Source of the DNA: CAYYYG01 sp964490875
GTDB lineage: Bacteria; Patescibacteriota; Microgenomatia; UBA1406; GWC2-37-13
Reading direction: 5' to 3'
DNA length: 64,000 nucleotides
Assembly (NCBI GenBank): GCA_964490875.1
Contig: CAZBEF010000001.1
Span: 350,001-414,000, forward strand
The notes beneath the pieces were generated by a model, which did no database searches, had not been told where the DNA came from, and worked only from the letters and a program-made list of their open reading frames with translations. A program made the translations under genes and the position numbers. Positions 42,440 through 51,650 of the stretch are shown here, one piece after another (within the stretch, counting starts at the first letter, position 1; each line of letters starts with the position of its first letter).

Positions 42440-44080
42440 TTATTTCTTAATTGGTAAGAGCTTTAGAATTTTAAAAGCAAGAAGTGGGTGTTTGCCGGTA
42501 ATTATGGTGATGAGTTCGTATTTGGTGAGGTCGGGTTCGCAGTTGTGAGAGTCTACAATTATTGTGTTCGGATCAAGCTTTGTCTTCAGTAGTTTTTTAG
42601 ATGGACATTCGTCTTCAAAAAAGGTTACGTTGTGTATTTTGTCGATGCGTGCATCGAGTTTGAAGCGAGTGGCGTACGAAGGGTCGAAGTCGTTTGTATA
42701 AAACAAATAATATAGCGGCATGGTATTTTGAATAGGCATAATAACGGCTGTAGCGGGATCAATATTATTTTTTACATAAGTAACTAGTTGTTTCTGCGCA
42801 TCGTTCCGATAAATCGCATTGAAATAATCTGCATGGTTATACTGATGCCAAAAGTAGATGAATTCTGCGCATATTAAAATAATAAAAAGATGGGCGAGTC
42901 TAAAATTTTTGTAGCGAATATGCCATGCTGTATATAATCCATAGGCGAAAAATATTACAAAAAATAAACTCATGATTACAGAACGGTGAACATTGGGCGC
43001 ATCAAGTACCGTAAGAGCTGAAGGTAATGCAGAAATAAGTAAAAGATAGATTACATATACTAGTCGAATTGTCTGAGTATCTTTATTGATTCTTCTGGAC
43101 AAGTAAATTATGGCAAGCAGCGCTAAACCGGCAAATGAAAAATAAAATAATCCTTGTTCCGGCACTTTATATGCTAGCGATCGTCCGCCTTGCAAAAATA
43201 AATAATTGAATGAGAAGTAAGAAAAATATTGGTTTATAAATTCCCGACCGTAACCAATTAATTTGTTGTGAAATATTTTCGCCGCCAGAATATTGTTGTT
43301 ACCTTCTGCATAAATAAGCTCCTGAATTTTAATACTTACTCCCGAAAGTGGACTTAATATAGAAGTCTGTTGAAACCGGCTGTTTCCCCAAACGGTGGTG
43401 CTTATATACAACGTAAGCGCAAAAAAGGCGGCAGTCACTAGCGCAGAAATCGCGAATGATGATCTGTTTTTCTTATCACGAATAAACACGAATGGAATTG
43501 GGAATAGAGCAATTGGAATGATAATCCGGAACGGATGATAAATAAAGTAACAGAGAAGAAATAATAGAGAAGAAAGAATAATATATTTAATATGGCGTGT
43601 ATCTATCCACTTTAGAATCAGTACGATTCCTGTAAGAAGTATTGTCGATCCCAGCACGCCTTCTGCATTTGCACGCGACATAACAATATGCCAGGGAGTA
43701 ATGGCGAGTAAAAATGCAGATAATAAGCCAATAACTCTTTTTTTGAAGATCCATTCGGCAAGAAAATAAACAGGAAAGATAGCTAGTGCACCAAGTACCG
43801 CAGTTGGAAACCGCACGGCAAATTCGTTTACACCAAAAATAAAAGTAAAGAATCCTTTTATGTACATCGGCAGGATAATATAATAGTCGCCGAATTTATT
43901 GAAGTATAAAAGGGGCCAGGGATTATTGTATAGATCCTTTCCGTTCAACAGAATAAAGCGGCCAACATATCCAGTTAGTACTTCATCTTCGTGAAAATTA
44001 AACGGAAGACTGCCAAGTTTATATAAACGCAGAACAAGAGCAAGAAGAAACATTAATAATAGCCAGTATTTGGATTTCAT
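42440..44080 (-). CDS. GT39-like membrane glycosyltransferase
   Basis: 546 aa, about eleven spans. FHEDEVLTGYVGRF (Asp-Glu) follows the first span, and PLYYLFY and ATRFKLD lie in the C-terminal soluble domain. It begins 6 nt after the small membrane-anchored gene. Confidence 0.8.
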   Translation of the reverse strand: MKSKYWLLLMFLLALVLRLYKLGSLPFNFHEDEVLTGYVGRFILLNGKDLYNNPWPLLYFNKFGDYYIILPMYIKGFFTFIFGVNEFAVRFPTAVLGALAIFPVYFLAEWIFKKRVIGLLSAFLLAITPWHIVMSRANAEGVLGSTILLTGIVLILKWIDTRHIKYIILSSLLFLLCYFIYHPFRIIIPIALFPIPFVFIRDKKNRSSFAISALVTAAFFALTLYISTTVWGNSRFQQTSILSPLSGVSIKIQELIYAEGNNNILAAKIFHNKLIGYGREFINQYFSYFSFNYLFLQGGRSLAYKVPEQGLFYFSFAGLALLAIIYLSRRINKDTQTIRLVYVIYLLLISALPSALTVLDAPNVHRSVIMSLFFVIFFAYGLYTAWHIRYKNFRLAHLFIILICAEFIYFWHQYNHADYFNAIYRNDAQKQLVTYVKNNIDPATAVIMPIQNTMPLYYLFYTNDFDPSYATRFKLDARIDKIHNVTFFEDECPSKKLLKTKLDPNTIIVDSHNCEPDLTKYELITIITGKHPLLAFKILKLLPIKK

Positions 44081-44086
44081 AGATAA

Positions 44087-44671
44087 CTACAAAGATATTT
44101 TTGAAATAACAAGCCAGTATTTTCCTTTAGTTAACTCGGCAAGATCTTGTCGCTTATAATCAAAAAAGCCATTTGTCTGCCGCATTTCTTTCATCGGTTT
44201 GATAAAACGGACCTCGAGCTCGTGCTCATTTCTATAACAAATTTTAGCTGTTTTCTGATCAATTATACAATTTTTCAGATTTTTAGCAGCGGAATCCTGA
44301 ATAATACTATTTAAGTTGGCTGTCTTGACTAAAGTTTCAATACTCTGGAATTTTTCTGAACTAAAAATTAAAAATGGATATACATACTGCCGTTTGTTGA
44401 ATGTAAGGCCAAATTGTTTAAGGGTAGTACTGGTTTCAGTATCGGTAAGACCTTTTTCGTTAAATACAAAAGAGCCAGGGCTGTAGTATTCTCTCAGAAT
44501 CCAGAATTTTCGAGCATCGATGGTTTTTTTATTCTTTGAGTCATCCAAAAAATCCTTTAAAAGTCTGTTTCTAGCAAACGGAAAAATGCGGGTTGCCACT
44601 TTGGGGACAAAAAGCAGAAAGCCAACTATTGTTATAATTAGTACGGCAATATAGAAAGAATATTGTTTCAT
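44087..44671 (-). CDS. membrane-anchored protein, unknown function
   Basis: 194 aa from the chosen start: one N-terminal span (about 5-24), then an external domain. The start at 44671 (MKQYSFYI) is preferred since a longer frame (44785) would run over the divergent gene. The tail resembles the soluble C-terminal part of GT-C proteins (KICYRNEHELEVRFIK). It pairs with the GT-C gene 6 nt away. Not a family I recognise. Confidence 0.55.
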   Translation of the reverse strand: MKQYSFYIAVLIITIVGFLLFVPKVATRIFPFARNRLLKDFLDDSKNKKTIDARKFWILREYYSPGSFVFNEKGLTDTETSTTLKQFGLTFNKRQYVYPFLIFSSEKFQSIETLVKTANLNSIIQDSAAKNLKNCIIDQKTAKICYRNEHELEVRFIKPMKEMRQTNGFFDYKRQDLAELTKGKYWLVISKISL

Positions 44672-44676
44672 ACTGA

Positions 44677-44682
44677 TATAAT
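44677..44682. promoter_or_regulatory. shared -10 region of a divergent gene pair
   Basis: TATAAT on the plus strand (and AATTAT/TTATAT on the minus strand across 44676-44683) sits in the 22 bp between the ATGs at 44671 (minus) and 44694 (plus). Both genes can use the same AT-rich box. Confidence 0.5.
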
Positions 44683-44693
44683 TGGAATGTTCT

Positions 44694-46424
44694 ATGTTCA
44701 AAAATAAATGGGACGTTGTAAATATTTTTCTCATCCTCATTATATCATTCGTCTTTGCTTCAGATCTTTTTATCAATCGCGGCACACCTGCATCGTTTGA
44801 CCAACCTACTCATGTCTCAAACATTGCACAGTTTTATCGGGCAGTTTCCCAAGGAGATTTTCCGGCCAGGTGGGGGAATGGATTTGCACGGTATGGTATG
44901 CCTATCCCAATCATCGCTCAGCAGGCGACTTCATACATTGGAGCTTTTTTTACATTTTTTACTCATGATATTGTTGTGGCATATAATCTTGTCGTCTTTT
45001 TGGGAGCATTTTTATCGTGTGTCTTTTTCTATTATTTTCTTCGGCTATATTTTACGCCTGAAAGTTCTATCGCAGCGACATTTTTATTTAATTTTGCGCC
45101 GTATCGTATTATCAACATTTATATTCGGGGTGCAGTTCCGGAATTTTTTTCAGCTGTCTTTTTACCGCTTATTTTAATCGGCACATTTTATCTTCTTGAA
45201 AAAAAGAAGTTATACGGCTTAGTCATCATCACGGTTGGAATCGCAGGTACAATTTTATCGCATCCATTTATGCTGGTGGTCTATTCATTAATATTTGTTC
45301 CATATACCCTTTTTCTTGTGAAAAAGCAAAAAAACTGGCTGCAAATGATCATGTATCTTGCTCTTTCTTATATCATAGGATTTGGATTGACTGCCTATTA
45401 TATGCTGCCGCTTTTAGTCGAGATTAAATATTTCTATTATGGATTGGCAAAAAGCCATCTTATCCCTAACTATTATCTGAGCTGGGAGAATTATTTTAAT
45501 CCAAGCTGGTATTACTATTATCGTGAAGATACCTATGTCCGCGGTCATTTTTTGCAGACTGGTTTGCTTGAAACACTGCTTATTATTGCATTTCTCGCAA
45601 TCTCATTATTCCTAATTGTTAAAAAAAGAAAATTTGACCGGCCGATTGTCTTCACCATTTGCATAGCTTCTATTTTGTCAATTATCTTGACACTTCCGAT
45701 TTCTGATTTCTTGTATAAGCACATCGGCGTTCTCGACAGTTTGCAGCGGCCATGGCGGATGCTTTCTACTTTTATTTTCCTGCCACCTATTGCTTTTGCT
45801 TACTTAACAGATTCCATAAACAAACAGATTAAGAATGCTGTTCTTTTTCTGTTTATTTTCGCGATTATTGTGCTTAGATTTCCTCAGATTTATGGGAAGA
45901 ATTATTTTGTTTTACCGCAGTCTTGGTATTACAATACTACAGAAAATCTTCATGGGACAATTTTGAATACTATTTGGACGAGTGAAATAAAGGATTATCC
46001 GGAGAAAAAAGTTAAGGCAGAAGTCATTGAAGGGAAAGGGACTATATCAAAAAGTTTGGTGCTAAATTCGTCGCGGGAGTATACAGTTAATGCAGAGTCT
46101 GATGTAAATATGGTTGATTATACGTTTTATTTTCCCGGATGGAAGGTGTATGTCGATGGTAAAGAGACTGAAATTCAGTTTCAGGATCCTGCGTATCGGG
46201 GAGTAATTACATATCGGGTTCCCAAAGGGGAGCATGAGGTGAAGCTGAGGTTTGAGGATACAAAAATTAGAATGTTAGGAAATATTTTGTCTGTTATCAG
46301 TGTTGTTGTTCTTATTTGTATTTTATTTGTCGTTCGTAGTCGAAAATTTGTTCGCGAGTTAACTCCTCGTCCCGACCACACGCGTCGAGGACTCGTCAGA
46401 CAGCAACTCACTCACAAATTTTGA
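44694..46424 (+). CDS. large multi-span membrane protein (YfhO/6-PTPS-related type)
   Basis: 576 aa, about eleven spans with a loop (NRGTPASFDQPTHVSNI) and a long external C-terminal part with a beta-rich YTFYFPGWKVYVDGKE module, as in YfhO and '6-pyruvoyl-tetrahydropterin synthase-related' membrane proteins of glycan loci. The sequence starts at 44694 (MFKNKW); a TTG at 44682 is possible. The last 27 or so residues lie in an inverted repeat. Confidence 0.65.
   Translation: MFKNKWDVVNIFLILIISFVFASDLFINRGTPASFDQPTHVSNIAQFYRAVSQGDFPARWGNGFARYGMPIPIIAQQATSYIGAFFTFFTHDIVVAYNLVVFLGAFLSCVFFYYFLRLYFTPESSIAATFLFNFAPYRIINIYIRGAVPEFFSAVFLPLILIGTFYLLEKKKLYGLVIITVGIAGTILSHPFMLVVYSLIFVPYTLFLVKKQKNWLQMIMYLALSYIIGFGLTAYYMLPLLVEIKYFYYGLAKSHLIPNYYLSWENYFNPSWYYYYREDTYVRGHFLQTGLLETLLIIAFLAISLFLIVKKRKFDRPIVFTICIASILSIILTLPISDFLYKHIGVLDSLQRPWRMLSTFIFLPPIAFAYLTDSINKQIKNAVLFLFIFAIIVLRFPQIYGKNYFVLPQSWYYNTTENLHGTILNTIWTSEIKDYPEKKVKAEVIEGKGTISKSLVLNSSREYTVNAESDVNMVDYTFYFPGWKVYVDGKETEIQFQDPAYRGVITYRVPKGEHEVKLRFEDTKIRMLGNILSVISVVVLICILFVVRSRKFVRELTPRPDHTRRGLVRQQLTHKF
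46343..46421. repeat. inverted repeat overlapping the 3' end of a CDS
   Basis: AAAATTTGT (46343-46351) pairs with ACAAATTTT (46413-46421); GAGTT and AACTC inside extend it. The reading frame uses this palindrome to encode its last residues. Confidence 0.5.
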
Positions 46425-46434
46425 TTACTCTCTC

Positions 46435-47244
46435 TTATTTCATAAAATACTGTTTACACACATGCAGTTTTATTCTAAATGGAGCATATTTGAGGGCGAA
46501 GCGAAGGCGGTTTTGTTTTTGGTATTTTTGCTGAAAAGCGGAGCCGGCGCCGTCGGTTGATTGGGCGTTTTTATGCCATATTACGATTGAAGGATCATAA
46601 AATAACTTTATTCCTTTCTTTTTTGCCCGGACACTAAAATCAGCATCTTCAAAATACATAAAGTAACTTATATCCCACGGTCCAACTTTCTGCAAAACTG
46701 CTTTGTCATAGCACATAAGACAGCCGGTTTCAAAATCCGTCTCTTCAAAATTATCGTACTGTTTTGTATCCAGCTCATCGACGCCTCGGTGATGAACCGT
46801 AACATGGTTCCAGTCAATAGCTCCACCGGCATACCAGAAAACAGTGCCAAGTTGGTCTAAGTTATAGCGTTCTTTGTGATATTCAAATCCTGGAGCGTAA
46901 TATATTTTTCCGCCGATAACTGATTCCGGATGAGCAGTAATGGACTCAATTGTTTTGGCGACAAAATTTTCAGCAAAATAAATGTCGGAATTTACAATAG
47001 CAAACTGCGATAATTCGTCTTTTTCAGCGGCTTCAATTCCTGTATTTACTCCGTGTGCATAGCCCAGATTTTTTTCGTCGATTATAGTAGACTGAATGTT
47101 TTTAGTATCAATTTTTTGTTTATCTTTTGAAAGATCAGCAATGTAGAGATGAAAGTTTTTATCGGTCTGTTTTTCCAGACTTTGGAGAAAATCCGCAAGT
47201 ACGGTATAATTCTGGTAGATAACTGTAATTATTGCGAGAGGCAT
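46435..47244 (-). CDS. family 2 glycosyltransferase
   Basis: 269 aa, soluble. AIITVIYQN at the start, NSDIYF (DxD-like), and YFEDADFSVRAKKKG near residue 210 are GT2 hallmarks. It stands alone on its strand between two large membrane proteins that read outwards. Confidence 0.85.
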   Translation of the reverse strand: MPLAIITVIYQNYTVLADFLQSLEKQTDKNFHLYIADLSKDKQKIDTKNIQSTIIDEKNLGYAHGVNTGIEAAEKDELSQFAIVNSDIYFAENFVAKTIESITAHPESVIGGKIYYAPGFEYHKERYNLDQLGTVFWYAGGAIDWNHVTVHHRGVDELDTKQYDNFEETDFETGCLMCYDKAVLQKVGPWDISYFMYFEDADFSVRAKKKGIKLFYDPSIVIWHKNAQSTDGAGSAFQQKYQKQNRLRFALKYAPFRIKLHVCKQYFMK

Positions 47245-47268
47245 ATAAAAAAAGAGGAATACAATAAT

Positions 47269-48975
47269 ATGCGAACTACATTTGATTATATCAAAAAAAA
47301 CAAATGGCTACTTCTGGTGATTATTCCTGCCTTTATTGCCCATATGCTTATCATTTTGCCCAGCGGAAGCACATATTGTTTCCAAAATAAATGCGGCATT
47401 TTCTTCTGGGGAGCTCACTCGCACGATGCGATCTGGCATTTGGCAATAATTTCTACATCGTTCAGTAAAATTCCTTTTGTCGCGCCTACATTCGCCGGCA
47501 GTGTTCTTTCCGGCTACAACTATCTACTTGATCTTATCATGTTTATTCTTTCCAAGGTTGGTATATCGCCGCTTTTTTCGTATTTTAAATTGTTTCCGCT
47601 TCTGTGGTTTTTTGTCATCATTTTTTCAGCAGTCGCGTTTGCAAGAAAATTGCATAAGTCCGCACTATTTGTAGGAATATTCTTATTTTTTGTATTCTTT
47701 GCCGGTTCGTTTTCATATCTTTTAACTTTGTATCATCATAAAACAATCTGGGATTCGTCGGGTCTTTTGGCTATGCAGGCGGGGCTTACTCTTACCAATC
47801 TGCAGTTTGCGTTTTCTTTAGCGGTGCTGTTGTATATTCTCAATCTCATTAAATCGGAAAGCAAAAATATTTTTTTGTTATCAGTTTTAACCGGTATCAA
47901 TATTGCTCTAAAGTTTTATGCAGGAGTTATCAGTATTTTTATCATTTCGCTGTATATTGTCAGCACGTTAATGAAGGATAAAAAATTGAAGAACTTCATT
48001 GTCTCATTTTTCATTCTTGCAGGTATTTCGTTGGCAGCTGTTATTGTCTTTTATAATCCACAGCAATCATTGCAGAGCGGATCCACATTTGCATTTTCAC
48101 CCTTTGCAACAGTCCATTCTATTATAGAAGAACCGGAGCAGTTTTATATGAAAGATATGGTGAATGCGCGCTATTTTCTGCAGAATGCCAACCGATTCAG
48201 TCCAAAATTAATTCGCATAGAATTAACCAGTCTTTTGTTGTTTTTATTCTTCAATTTCGGAACTCGAATCATCGGCTTACTATCAATTGGCATGAAGATA
48301 GCAAAAAGAACAATCAATAAATTTGATATCTACTTACTGCTCACAACCCTATTAGCAATTTGCATGGCCACATTTTTCGTGCAGAAAGGTATCTGGTGGA
48401 ATACAATTCAATTTTTATATTATGCCTTTTTTTTGGCGAATATTTTTGCTGCAGAAGCAATTTATTTAATTTGGAAGAAAAACAACATGCTGGGAATTAT
48501 CATTACAGCGGCAGTCATCTCTCTCACCATTCCCACATCGTTCGATATTATAAAAGGTTTCGCTTCTTTTCCTTCCTCGGCTTATTTGCCACAGGCAGAA
48601 AAAGAAGCGCTCGAGTTCCTGCGCAGGCAGCCAGAAGGTGTTGTGCTTGCTCCTCCTTTTGATGCCAAAGATAAAGAAAAAACCTCTGCGCCATTTAGTT
48701 TCTCAAACTATGATGACACTTCATATGTGACTGCGTTTTCGGGAAGGCCAACATATGCCAATGATAAAGTCCAGCTGGAGCTTCTCGGTATTCCATATAA
48801 AGATCGATACCAAGCTGTTAATCAATCGGACTGTGAAGTCTTGAAATCGGTGCAGTACATTTATCAACCATTAAATGAAAAAGAAAAGCAGTTTCAAACA
48901 TGCATTAAAAAATCTGCATCCATAAAAGAAATCTTTCGTAACGAAGCTGCCGCCATTTATTCAACAAAGAAGTAG
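47269..48975 (+). CDS. multi-span membrane protein (GT-C-like)
   Basis: 568 aa with about thirteen spans. The start at 47269 (MRTTFDYIKKNKW) is preferred; a longer frame from 47149 lies over the divergent GT2 gene. The first external loop includes GAHSHDAIWHLAIIS (His/Asp near the membrane), as in GT-C-like proteins. C-terminal residues from about 480 are soluble. It ends 19 bp into the next gene on the other strand. Confidence 0.65.
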   Translation: MRTTFDYIKKNKWLLLVIIPAFIAHMLIILPSGSTYCFQNKCGIFFWGAHSHDAIWHLAIISTSFSKIPFVAPTFAGSVLSGYNYLLDLIMFILSKVGISPLFSYFKLFPLLWFFVIIFSAVAFARKLHKSALFVGIFLFFVFFAGSFSYLLTLYHHKTIWDSSGLLAMQAGLTLTNLQFAFSLAVLLYILNLIKSESKNIFLLSVLTGINIALKFYAGVISIFIISLYIVSTLMKDKKLKNFIVSFFILAGISLAAVIVFYNPQQSLQSGSTFAFSPFATVHSIIEEPEQFYMKDMVNARYFLQNANRFSPKLIRIELTSLLLFLFFNFGTRIIGLLSIGMKIAKRTINKFDIYLLLTTLLAICMATFFVQKGIWWNTIQFLYYAFFLANIFAAEAIYLIWKKNNMLGIIITAAVISLTIPTSFDIIKGFASFPSSAYLPQAEKEALEFLRRQPEGVVLAPPFDAKDKEKTSAPFSFSNYDDTSYVTAFSGRPTYANDKVQLELLGIPYKDRYQAVNQSDCEVLKSVQYIYQPLNEKEKQFQTCIKKSASIKEIFRNEAAAIYSTKK

Positions 48976-50573
48976 ACAATTTTTTTGGTGTAATCCTGAT
49001 ACGGAATCGTCTTTAATACTTTTCTTTTGATCGCAAAAGTGCGATGTTCTTCTTCCTTTAAACAACCTTCATAAATAACAGCATGATTCACTGTCAGTAA
49101 GTCTTTATATGGTATGCATGTCGCAAAAGAATAACCATTTAAAGCGAATTTTGATTTATTGGCAAGCGTTTTTTGAACTTCACTAAAGTTAATCGAGTTA
49201 TTTAAAAATACATAGCTCATATACGGCTCGTACGGATATTTGTGGTATATAGTCAGTGGCTTATTATATTGCTGCATATAATCGACAAGATTTTTTTCGT
49301 TAGCATTGAACTGTTCGCCGACACTTATCGGTCTTCGTAAATAGTAATCATATCCAAAATATAAAAGATTAATTCCCAGTACTGTCCAAAACATAGCCAT
49401 CAATAAATTTTTGAAAATAGGAGAGAATCCTTGTAAAAGTTTTTTGCCGTACTCAAATCCGAGAGCCAGAATGTAGGCAAAACCCAAGGCAGAAAGCATC
49501 GATCGTATAGAAAAGGTAACACTGCCTGCACGGGCTAATGCAGGTAAAAGCCCAAGTAATGCAAATCCGGCAAGGTACCAATTCTTTTTATCAAACTGTC
49601 TGCCAAGAACAAAAAGTCCCAGATAATAAATCACAAAAAAAATTAGGAAAAATTGTCCGGCAGCTGCGTTGCCATTAATTGCACTGTAGTCGCCATTTTT
49701 AAATAAGTATGAAAAGTCCTGGCCTTTAATAAATGTCGAAACAATATAATCCATACTCCCGGTCGCTTTATTGTAAAAGGCGCGGCTGATTACCTCGGGG
49801 GCTATAGTGGTGCTTCGTTTAAAGTTAATATCCTGCGCGATTCCTTCATTCTGTGAAAAGACAAGCTGGTTAAAACGGTTTGCCGTCACTTTCGCATCGA
49901 TAAGTAGGATAGAAGAAATAAGAAAGAAGAAAAAAATACCATTTATAATGTTATTTTTAACAAACGACTGAGTATCTTTCTTATTGAAATAATGAAATGA
50001 TTCCAGATAAATGAGTAAAAACGGAATGAGCACCCTGAATCCTTGATATGTGTAGAATGTCAGGAAAAATAATAAATACGCTGGCAGTCTTTTTTTTCGC
50101 AGATAGAGAAGTATCCCTCCCAGTAAATATACAATAGCAACAGTAACATCCATTGCCAGCCGGGTAAGATGAAAAACCCACGGACTGAAACAGAAAATTA
50201 TAGAGGTAAGCAGAGCGAGTCTTTTATTTTTAGTAATCTCAAAAACTATTTCATAGACCAGAAATATCAGCGAAGTTGAAACGAGAACAAATGGTAACCG
50301 TGCGGTAAAAGCACTCCGCCATGGCATGAAAAGCCATCCAAGGGCGGAGAAGTAAATGGCAAATAATGGGTTGTCGGGGTTTATGCCGGTGAAGTTTATG
50401 GGCATGAAGTTGCCGTATAGATCTCTTGCTGTTTTAGCAATTGAGTATCCGGACATTACTATATCGCGTTCGTCATGCAGAAGATACATCTGGCCAAGCA
50501 ATGGCAGTCGAATAATCAAAAATAAAAGCGCAAGGGCAAAGAGGAGTTTATTTTTTTTGAAGTACTCAACCAT
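48957..50573 (-). CDS. GT39-like membrane glycosyltransferase
   Basis: 538 aa from the chosen start. LLHDERDIVMSGYSI near residue 34 holds the acidic pair after the first span. The start at 50573 (MVEYFKKN) is preferred because a TATAAT lies 9 nt upstream and the longer frame from 50606 begins in the tip of repeat A8. Confidence 0.8.
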   Translation of the reverse strand: MVEYFKKNKLLFALALLFLIIRLPLLGQMYLLHDERDIVMSGYSIAKTARDLYGNFMPINFTGINPDNPLFAIYFSALGWLFMPWRSAFTARLPFVLVSTSLIFLVYEIVFEITKNKRLALLTSIIFCFSPWVFHLTRLAMDVTVAIVYLLGGILLYLRKKRLPAYLLFFLTFYTYQGFRVLIPFLLIYLESFHYFNKKDTQSFVKNNIINGIFFFFLISSILLIDAKVTANRFNQLVFSQNEGIAQDINFKRSTTIAPEVISRAFYNKATGSMDYIVSTFIKGQDFSYLFKNGDYSAINGNAAAGQFFLIFFVIYYLGLFVLGRQFDKKNWYLAGFALLGLLPALARAGSVTFSIRSMLSALGFAYILALGFEYGKKLLQGFSPIFKNLLMAMFWTVLGINLLYFGYDYYLRRPISVGEQFNANEKNLVDYMQQYNKPLTIYHKYPYEPYMSYVFLNNSINFSEVQKTLANKSKFALNGYSFATCIPYKDLLTVNHAVIYEGCLKEEEHRTFAIKRKVLKTIPYQDYTKKIVYFFVE

Positions 50574-50582
50574 ACGCGTTCT

Positions 50583-50588
50583 ATTATA
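50583..50588 (-). promoter_or_regulatory. -10 box that fixes the start at 50573
   Basis: Minus-strand TATAAT, 9 nt from the ATG. Confidence 0.55.
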
Positions 50589-50600
50589 AGATATTTTTTT

Positions 50601-50726
50601 TGTCATTACGAGGAGAGTGCTTGACGAAGCAATCCCGTTACCAATAAACCAAAGGTTGTAATGGCACGAGTGCTACAACCTGAGGTCTACATTAATGGGA
50701 TCCTTCGCTAATCGCTCAGGATGACG
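50601..50726. repeat. family A palindromic repeat (copy A8)
   Basis: TGTCATTACGAGG at the left and TCGCTCAGGATGACG at the right, inner GAAGCAATCCCG / GGGATCCTTCG. It fills the whole gap between two genes. Confidence 0.75.
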
Positions 50727-51635
50727 TTAATTTTTCAGAAATGTATTTTGAATTTTGAGTTTCAGATTTGAAAGATGACCGTTCAGTTTTTTTTGCATCA
50801 TCCAGAAATTAGACTCAAATAAACCCTTTAAAAAAAACTGTCGCATATTTGCACTAATTTCTTCGGGCTTTACATCAACATTCTTTTTTTCTTCCCAATA
50901 ATAAAAATAAATAAGGAAGTAATAAAACATCTGCATAATTGAAAGTACAAAACCATGCATGCCGTCTTTGTAGCCTTCAGCCGCAAAATATCTTCCAATA
51001 AATTCAGAGAGGGCATTCTTCATCGCCTCGGCGGCGTTATAATCTTTTCCCTGCCCAATTCTTTCTTTTGCTTCGGCTTTGGTATATCTCACGAGCTTCT
51101 GCATAAATTCATCAATCGATTCATAGTTATGATGAATAATGGCCAGTTCTTCTTTAGGCTCTAGTCTCATCTCTTGTCCGTGCACTTCGGGCTGGGCGTG
51201 AATATGGGTAGGCCAGACAACTTTATCTTTTTTGAAAAACCGAACTTGGTAATCCGGCCACCAGCGTGAATGTTCTATCCATTTTCCAAAAATAATATTT
51301 TTCCGGGGAATGGAGAAGTAATCGGCCTTGCCTACATTTTCTTTTAAGGTCTGGATTAATGATTCCGGAAGTATTTCATCGGGATCTAAAAATAAAATAT
51401 ATTCTGAATCTGTTTTCTGTTTTAATTCTTCACGAATAAGTTCGACATATGGCACTTCTTTATCAATCTTCAAAATTTTTACCAGTTTATTTTCTGCAAG
51501 TTTTTGGGCTACTTCTTTATCGATTCCGATATCGGCAACCAGTATCTCGTCCGCAAAGTTTTGAAACGATTGTATTGATTCAAAAATATGTGGTGGTTTT
51601 CCGTTTGATACTATAATTGCTGAGATTTTTGCCAT
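50727..51635 (-). CDS. family 2 glycosyltransferase
   Basis: 302 aa, soluble, with one stretch of hydrophobic residues near residue 240. ISAIIVSNGK, LDPDE (DxD), and PRKN...WWPDYQVRFF match the paralog at 37500-38309. It has no inserted repeat, so it gives a useful reference for that insertion. Confidence 0.85.
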   Translation of the reverse strand: MAKISAIIVSNGKPPHIFESIQSFQNFADEILVADIGIDKEVAQKLAENKLVKILKIDKEVPYVELIREELKQKTDSEYILFLDPDEILPESLIQTLKENVGKADYFSIPRKNIIFGKWIEHSRWWPDYQVRFFKKDKVVWPTHIHAQPEVHGQEMRLEPKEELAIIHHNYESIDEFMQKLVRYTKAEAKERIGQGKDYNAAEAMKNALSEFIGRYFAAEGYKDGMHGFVLSIMQMFYYFLIYFYYWEEKKNVDVKPEEISANMRQFFLKGLFESNFWMMQKKLNGHLSNLKLKIQNTFLKN

Positions 51636-51644
51636 ATGAATTTG

Positions 51645-51650
51645 ATTATA
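51645..51650 (-). promoter_or_regulatory. -10 box for the GT2 gene at 51635
   Basis: Minus-strand TATAAT, 9 nt from the ATG, directly beyond the stop of the upstream flippase gene. Confidence 0.55.

Noticed and set aside
47250..47268. Shine-Dalgarno AGAGG before 47269
   Set aside because: Spacing to ATG is about 11 nt and other genes lack such sites, so it is probably chance.
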